NCBI GenBank assembly: GCA_030825115.1
Contig: JAPJQL010000051.1
Coordinates: 1 to 19,403, forward strand
Reading direction: 5' to 3'
Origin: Lachnospiraceae bacterium
GTDB lineage: Bacteria > Bacillota > Clostridia > Lachnospirales > Lachnospiraceae
Length of the DNA: 19,403 nucleotides
The notes beneath the pieces were generated by a model, which saw nothing but the letters and a program-made list of their open reading frames with translations, ran no database searches and was not told the DNA's origin. Positions 15,254 to 19,403 of the stretch are shown here, in pieces (the first letter of the stretch is position 1; the number at the start of each line of letters is the position of its first letter). The translations under genes and the position numbers were made by a program.

Positions 15254-15282
15254 TTGAATTTTTCGAACACATATGATATACT
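15254..15282 (+). promoter_or_regulatory. Proximal promoter of hpf
   Basis: TTGAAT (15254-15259) and TATACT (15277-15282) with 17-bp spacing. The start near 15289 gives a short leader with the AGAAGGAG site. Confidence 0.7.
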
Positions 15283-15313
15283 TAAAACATCTCAAAAGAA
15301 GGAGCTGATGACT

Positions 15314-15841
15314 ATGCGTTATACGATTACAGGAAGAAATATTGAAGTGACACCGGGATTACGGGAAGCAATCGAAGAAAAGATTGGTAAGTTAGCCCGT
15401 TACTTCAACCCGGATACAGAAGTTATCGTTACTCTGAGCGTACAAAAGGACAAGCAAAAGATTGAGGTAACCATCCCGGTCAAGGGCAACATCATCCGTG
15501 CAGAAGAGTCCAGCAGCGACATGTACGTATCCATCGATTTAGTAGAGGAGATCATCGAACGTCAGATTAAAAAATATAAAAACAAGCTGATCGATAAAAA
15601 GCAATCCGCACAGGCCTTTTCCGAGTTATTCTTAAGCGAAGAATACGAAGCCGACGACGAGATTCAGATCGTAAAAACCAAACGCTTCGGAATGAAACCA
15701 ATGGACCCAGAAGAAGCCTGCATCCAGATGGAACTGTTAGGCCACAGCTTCTACGTATTTTTAAACGCCGATACAGAAGAAGTAAATGTAGTTTATAAGA
15801 GAAAAGGAAACACCTACGGGTTGATTGAGCCGGAATTTTAG
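15314..15841 (+). CDS. hpf: Ribosome hibernation-promoting factor, long form
   Basis: Binds the 30S decoding region and, through its C-terminal domain, joins two 70S ribosomes into inactive 100S dimers in slow growth. 175 residues: N-terminal HPF/YfiA domain (1-about 100, MRYTITGRNIEVTPGLREAI) and C-terminal dimerisation domain (about 115-175, IVKTKRFGMKPMDPEEACIQMELLGHSFYVFLNADTEEVNVVYKRKGNTYGLIEP), typical of long HPF in Firmicutes. AGAAGGAG lies nine bases before ATG 15314; an ATG six bases earlier is possible but closer than ideal. Transcribed away from secA and followed by large hairpins. Confidence 0.95.
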   Translation: MRYTITGRNIEVTPGLREAIEEKIGKLARYFNPDTEVIVTLSVQKDKQKIEVTIPVKGNIIRAEESSSDMYVSIDLVEEIIERQIKKYKNKLIDKKQSAQAFSELFLSEEYEADDEIQIVKTKRFGMKPMDPEEACIQMELLGHSFYVFLNADTEEVNVVYKRKGNTYGLIEPEF

Positions 15842-15860
15842 CGTAAGCCATGAGCAGTGC

Positions 15861-15925
15861 GAATAAAGCCGGAGACAATTTTACGTTGTGCTTGCACATA
15901 AGTAAAATTGTCTCCGGCTTTATTC
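15861..15925. repeat. Perfect 23-bp inverted repeat after hpf
   Basis: Arms 15861-15883 and 15903-15925 are perfectly complementary, with a 19-nt loop that itself can pair (TGTGC/GCACA). No U tract follows outside the stem; its outer part contains CTTTATTC. It may end transcription from both sides (hpf and the trxB unit converge here) or be an intergenic repeat element. Confidence 0.75.
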
Positions 15926-15928
15926 ATA

Positions 15929-15973
15929 GGGCGAAGCCCGTAAAGTAAGGCGGCGCCCCCGCCGCCTTACTTT
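15929..15973. terminator. GC-rich hairpins between the convergent hpf and acyltransferase genes
   Basis: GGGC-GAA-GCCC (15929-15939) is followed by a perfect 14-bp stem with a CCCC loop (15942-15955 and 15960-15973, core GTAAGGCGGCG). The arms end in AAA/TTT, giving only a short U run on either strand. Likely the end of the trxB–acyltransferase transcript. Confidence 0.5.
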
Positions 15974-16009
15974 GAACCGCCCCCTTCACGCCACAGGTCT
16001 CTTCTCCCC

Positions 16010-17035
16010 CTATATCACCTTCCTAACCCACCAAAACCTCTCCGTCTCCCCCAGCCGCGTCATCCCCCATGCAAACAAGATCACCGCGCCCAGGATCATC
16101 CCCATAACCGACCGGTTATTCAACGCCACCGGATTCCACTTCGACGTCCATGAAAAAAGGTAAAAGAAATAAAAATGGGACAAATAGATCCACTCGCTCA
16201 TCACCCTCATTCTGGGATAAACCTTCCTGTCCTTCCACTCCACCGCCGAAGCCGCCGAAAACAGGCAATAGACCGCCGGAGCCGCCGAAAACAGCATGTT
16301 CGTACTGTGGAAAGCCAACACTTCCTGATACATCAGCCCAACAAAAAATACCGTCCCGGTGACCGATGCCCACATCGGAAGACGCCATTTTCCCTTCGCA
16401 AACAGCAGCCCGACCGCCGCATAAAAGCTGCCATAAAAAAGACCATTTCTCATGGTCAGAAAGTACTTGATATAAACCATCAATTTCAGATAAACGCGGT
16501 GGGGAAGCATCTCATTGAGATACCAGTTGTCCCCTACCACCCCGATCACAAAAAAACAGCCGGTTATGACCAATATCCCCCAGATCTTCACTCCCCTCGT
16601 ATACAGCCACCAGACGATCAGGCAGGCCACCGCCAGCGCCGGCAGATACCAGAGCTGAACAATCGAACTGGAGAATAAAAACGCCTGCAGATAATCCAAT
16701 ATCCCCTCCCAGACGCCGCTCTCACCATGATACCAGTTGTACCAGTCAATCGGCAGATAGATTGCCGACCAAATCACATACATCCTCAAAATCTTCTTAC
16801 AATATCCCGCGATCACTGACCACTCCGGCTTCTCCCTGTCCACCTTCTGAAACAGGAAAAACGCCGAAATGATAAAAAACGAAGGAACCGCCAGATTGGA
16901 CAGCCAGGATCCGATCAGCAGATGCCACCGGCTGTCCGCGGTGAAGAAAACCTGGATAATATGGCGCATCGCCACCAGGATCGCCAGAATAAACTTCACC
17001 GCGTCAAGCCCGTTATAATGTCTTCTCTCTTGCAT
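16010..17035 (-). CDS. Membrane acyltransferase (acyltransferase 3 family)
   Basis: A 341-residue polytopic protein with about ten hydrophobic segments. The N terminus reads YNGLDAVKFILAILVAMRHI, with H25 in the place of the conserved histidine of acyltransferase 3 enzymes, which move acyl groups (often acetyl) onto sugars of the cell wall or surface glycans. The acceptor cannot be told from the sequence; it lacks the C-terminal SGNH domain found in OatA-type peptidoglycan O-acetylases. GAGGA precedes the ATG and overlaps the end of the NlpC/P60 gene, which stops 12 bp upstream, so the two are cotranscribed. Cell-wall modification is therefore a fair guess. Confidence 0.8.
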   Translation of the reverse strand: MQERRHYNGLDAVKFILAILVAMRHIIQVFFTADSRWHLLIGSWLSNLAVPSFFIISAFFLFQKVDREKPEWSVIAGYCKKILRMYVIWSAIYLPIDWYNWYHGESGVWEGILDYLQAFLFSSSIVQLWYLPALAVACLIVWWLYTRGVKIWGILVITGCFFVIGVVGDNWYLNEMLPHRVYLKLMVYIKYFLTMRNGLFYGSFYAAVGLLFAKGKWRLPMWASVTGTVFFVGLMYQEVLAFHSTNMLFSAAPAVYCLFSAASAVEWKDRKVYPRMRVMSEWIYLSHFYFFYLFSWTSKWNPVALNNRSVMGMILGAVILFAWGMTRLGETERFWWVRKVI

Positions 17036-17047
17036 AGAAAATCCTCA

Positions 17048-18235
17048 TCAATCCAGAAATGTTCCCGCTTTTGACGGCGTTCGGTAATTATACGGAGAAA
17101 TAATGATCCCCGTCGTTGCGTTGCTGGAATGGATCACCTGCCCGCCGCCTATGTAGATAGCCACATGGTTAATATAATCCCCGCTCGCATAGAACAAAAG
17201 GTCTCCCGGCTGGATCGCATCCATCGATATCTCCCGCGCTTTCGCCGCCTGGTCCCTGGAGCTTCTTCCGGTCGAAATACCAAAATGGGCAAAAATCGCC
17301 TGGGTAAAACCGGAACAATCCGCGCCGTTCGTCAGACTGGTCCCCCCATACACATAAGGATTGCCCAAAAACTGCTTTGCATATGCCACGATCGCCGTCC
17401 TGGTCGCAGATGCCACAGCAACCGACCCCGGGCCCATAGGAGAGCCGCCCGTACCCGGTACAGCCGGTATCGGTGCGGATACCTTCTGTTCATTATTGCT
17501 CTTTTCCGGATTCGCCGCGATGATCAGCTCCGTAGCGGCCGTCCCGCCGCCCCGGCTTGCCTCAATCTGCTTCACCTGTTCCAGCGCAGCGATTGCGGTT
17601 TCCGCCTCCCGCTTTCGTTCCGCCTCTTCCTGCAGCCTGTCCCGCTCTTCCTGCAGGGACACAGCCTGGTCAAACTCAACTGTCGTCTTACAGTAGGATC
17701 TGGCAATATACCCCTCCATATCCGCGTCGATTGCCACCTTGAAAAAGTCGCCTTCCTCCCCCAGCACCACATAACGGGCCCCCTGGGAGAGCATGGTCAA
17801 CACCTCGCTGTTCAGATCAGGCCGCTCCCGAAGCCGCAGGTTGTCAGCATTGACGGTCGCAAACTCCCAGCCAATCTCCTGCGCGAGCTGCTCGGCAGCC
17901 TCTCCGGTGATAAAGTACTGAGCCTTGATATATCCCTCTACCGTGCCGGATTTAATCTTATACCATGCCCCGCCTTCGCCCTCGACAGTCTCTTCAATCG
18001 TAGCAGCACAGTTGTTGTAGATCTTTCCCACGATATTGCTGTTTGTCGTCGCCTGTTCCCGGATATTGACATAGCCCGTCACCTGGGAAACCGCAATATT
18101 TTCAAAGTCAGACTTCTGTGAAGCCACCATCGGCACGTTGTTTGGGGATATGGCCGGCTCTGCAAAAGCCGGAATAATCCCCAAAAACGAGGTACAGAGG
18201 CAGCCCACCGTCAGTACTTTCAGAATTTTCTTCAT
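17048..18235 (-). CDS. Secreted SH3-domain NlpC/P60 peptidoglycan hydrolase
   Basis: A 395-residue exported protein. Signal peptide at 1-25 (cleavage likely after AFA); two bacterial SH3 domains (about 50-108 and 126-184; YVNIREQATTNS and LRLRERPDLNS); a charged coiled coil (193-226); a Gly/Pro/Ala-rich linker (228-275); and a C-terminal NlpC/P60 domain (280-395) with C307 in ADCSGF, H357 in NHVAIYIG and H369 in VIHSSN, the catalytic Cys-His-His set. It would cut peptide stems of peptidoglycan (gamma-D-Glu-diamino acid bonds in the family). GGGAGG precedes the ATG. It sits 14 bp after trxB and 12 bp before an acyltransferase gene. Confidence 0.92.
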   Translation of the reverse strand: MKKILKVLTVGCLCTSFLGIIPAFAEPAISPNNVPMVASQKSDFENIAVSQVTGYVNIREQATTNSNIVGKIYNNCAATIEETVEGEGGAWYKIKSGTVEGYIKAQYFITGEAAEQLAQEIGWEFATVNADNLRLRERPDLNSEVLTMLSQGARYVVLGEEGDFFKVAIDADMEGYIARSYCKTTVEFDQAVSLQEERDRLQEEAERKREAETAIAALEQVKQIEASRGGGTAATELIIAANPEKSNNEQKVSAPIPAVPGTGGSPMGPGSVAVASATRTAIVAYAKQFLGNPYVYGGTSLTNGADCSGFTQAIFAHFGISTGRSSRDQAAKAREISMDAIQPGDLLFYASGDYINHVAIYIGGGQVIHSSNATTGIIISPYNYRTPSKAGTFLD

Positions 18236-18249
18236 TGGAATCTGCCTCC

Positions 18250-19218
18250 CTACGCTTCCGTCAGGTAACGTTCCACGCTGGTCACGGCATTGGCCCCGTC
18301 TGCCACAGCTGTCACAATCTGGCGGAGCTGCTTCGTCCTCACATCTCCCACGGCATAGATTCCCGGCACGCTGGTCGCCCCGGTCTCATCCGCTTTTACA
18401 TAACCATGATCCATCTCTACCAGACCGGCATACGGCTGGCTGTTCGGGGTGATGCCTACCGCGATAAACACGCCGTCTACCGCAAGCTCACTCTCAGCCC
18501 CCGTCTTTACATTCTTCACCTTCAGGGACTCAACATGTTCTTCTCCCTGAATCGCTTCCACAACGCTGTCCCACAGCACAGTCACATTCTCCAGCGCCAT
18601 CAGCTTCTCCTGCAGGGATTTCGCCCCGCGAAGCTCATCTCTCCGGTGGATCAGATAGACATGGCTGCACATTCTGGAGAGGAAGATCGCATCCTCGATC
18701 GCCACATCTCCGCCGCCTACGACAGCAGTCACCTTTTTCTTAAAAAATGCGCCGTCACAGGTTGCGCAATAGCTGACGCCCATCCCTGCCAGCTCTTCCT
18801 CGCCCGGCACTCCCAGCTTTCTGTGGGTCGCACCGGTCGCGATGATCACACTCTTTGCCAGATAGGTGTCTTTTTTACAGACCACCTTTTTCACGGATGC
18901 CCCGTCCCCAGACCCAAGCTCCGCTGCTCTCAGCTCTGCATCATCTGCCGATGCAAGCTCAATGCGCTGGACCTCGTCCTCCTGAAACGATGCCTCAAGC
19001 TGCTCCGCATGCTGTCGGAACTTCATGCCAAGATCAAACCCGCCGATCCCCGGAAGCCCCGGATAATTATCCACTTCATAGGTGGTGAGCACCTGACCGC
19101 CGCTTACCATCTCCTTCTCGATGATCAGGGTATTCAGTTTTGCACGCTGGGCATAGATTGCCGCCGAAAGTCCCGCAGGACCAGAACCGATGATGATCAA
19201 ATCATATTTTTTTTCCAT
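18250..19218 (-). CDS. trxB: Thioredoxin reductase
   Basis: NADPH-dependent flavoenzyme that reduces thioredoxin. 322 residues: FAD motif GSGPAG (11-16), redox-active CATC (C151, C154), NADPH motif GGGDVA (168-173) with HRRDELR (191-197), and the second FAD motif YAVGDVRTK near the C terminus. Start 19218 is preferred because GGAG lies six bases before it, while the ATG at 19230 overlaps that site. An Ala/Asp/Gly-rich stretch (about 88-113) looks like an insertion relative to the usual 305-310-residue enzyme. No thioredoxin gene is adjacent. First gene of a unit with the peptidoglycan hydrolase and acyltransferase. Confidence 0.95.
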   Translation of the reverse strand: MEKKYDLIIIGSGPAGLSAAIYAQRAKLNTLIIEKEMVSGGQVLTTYEVDNYPGLPGIGGFDLGMKFRQHAEQLEASFQEDEVQRIELASADDAELRAAELGSGDGASVKKVVCKKDTYLAKSVIIATGATHRKLGVPGEEELAGMGVSYCATCDGAFFKKKVTAVVGGGDVAIEDAIFLSRMCSHVYLIHRRDELRGAKSLQEKLMALENVTVLWDSVVEAIQGEEHVESLKVKNVKTGAESELAVDGVFIAVGITPNSQPYAGLVEMDHGYVKADETGATSVPGIYAVGDVRTKQLRQIVTAVADGANAVTSVERYLTEA

Positions 19219-19271
19219 ATTCCGCTCCATATCTGATTAAAATTTTATTTACAGTTATCATCCGCATATAC

Positions 19272-19299
19272 TGGAATTTAGTATAACATAAAAATTCCA
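19272..19299 (-). promoter_or_regulatory. trxB promoter with overlapping inverted repeat
   Basis: Minus-strand extended -10 TGTTATACT (TATACT at 19285-19280); no good -35 at 17 bp. The hexamer sits inside an 8-12-8 perfect inverted repeat, TGGAATTT (19272-19279) and AAATTCCA (19292-19299), a likely operator. The predicted leader is about 55 nt. Confidence 0.55.
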
Positions 19300-19403
19300 A
19301 AATATATAGATGGTTATAAAAATTGTAATATGATTGTAACATCCTTAAGTTACTGTTCAGAGGTACCATAAATCACTATCGTCAAAGTGACGAAATTTAA
19401 AAA

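Noticed and set aside
15567..15899. Minus-strand ORF of 110 codons over hpf
   Set aside because: Antisense to hpf and running into the 23-bp hairpin; Arg/Leu/Ser-rich shadow.
17129..18121. Plus-strand ORF of 330 codons
   Set aside because: Antisense to the NlpC/P60 gene, which has a signal peptide, domains and catalytic residues.
18235..19236. Plus-strand ORF of 333 codons
   Set aside because: Mirror of trxB; codon-bias shadow of a well-supported gene.

Overview
The window looks like a chromosomal core segment of a Clostridia bacterium, most likely Lachnospiraceae. The basis is the gene order (tex–tsaE–tsaB–rimI, rnz–tsaD–ispD, secA–prfB, an ACT protein next to hom), AGGAGG-type ribosome binding sites, sigma-A-like promoters, many Leu/Ile/Glu/Lys-rich proteins and moderate GC content. 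This is inferred from reading the sequence, not from a database search. I see no phage, insertion sequence, CRISPR array or defence locus.

Layout, left to right. Positions 93-335 hold two minus-strand tRNA-Ser genes (GGA and UGA anticodons) with a near-consensus promoter at 366-394. Positions 404-3163 are a minus-strand operon rnz–tsaD–ispD (tRNA 3' processing, t6A synthesis, MEP isoprenoid pathway) with a promoter at 3215-3243. A small CxxC/CxxC protein of unknown function (3230-3472) follows a strong terminator (3513-3540). Positions 3584-7975 are a minus-strand run tex–YcxB-like–tsaE–tsaB–rimI, so three of the four bacterial t6A proteins (TsaB, TsaD, TsaE; TsaC is not here) lie within 4 kb. 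A divergent small membrane protein gene (8186-8584) meets a minus-strand unit, ACT regulator–hom–DUF2752 (8622-10725), at a shared 17-bp hairpin that contains both stop codons. prfB (10856-11993) carries the +1 programmed frameshift and follows secA (12103-14673).

The 640-bp gap between the divergent genes secA and hpf is the most unusual part. Besides promoters for both genes, it holds five perfect DnaA boxes (TTATCCACA) and several near matches within 185 bp, followed by a long AT-rich block, although no dnaA gene is nearby. It resembles an origin or a DnaA-titrating/reactivating site. hpf (15314-15841) is followed by a group of perfect hairpins. The right end (16010-19218) is a minus-strand unit trxB – SH3/NlpC-P60 hydrolase – acyltransferase, with an extended -10 promoter framed by an 8-12-8 inverted repeat.

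Together the genes cover tRNA maturation and decoding (rnz, tsaB/D/E, prfB, tRNA-Ser), ribosome hibernation (hpf), protein export (secA), threonine/methionine precursor supply (hom), redox control and cell-wall remodelling.
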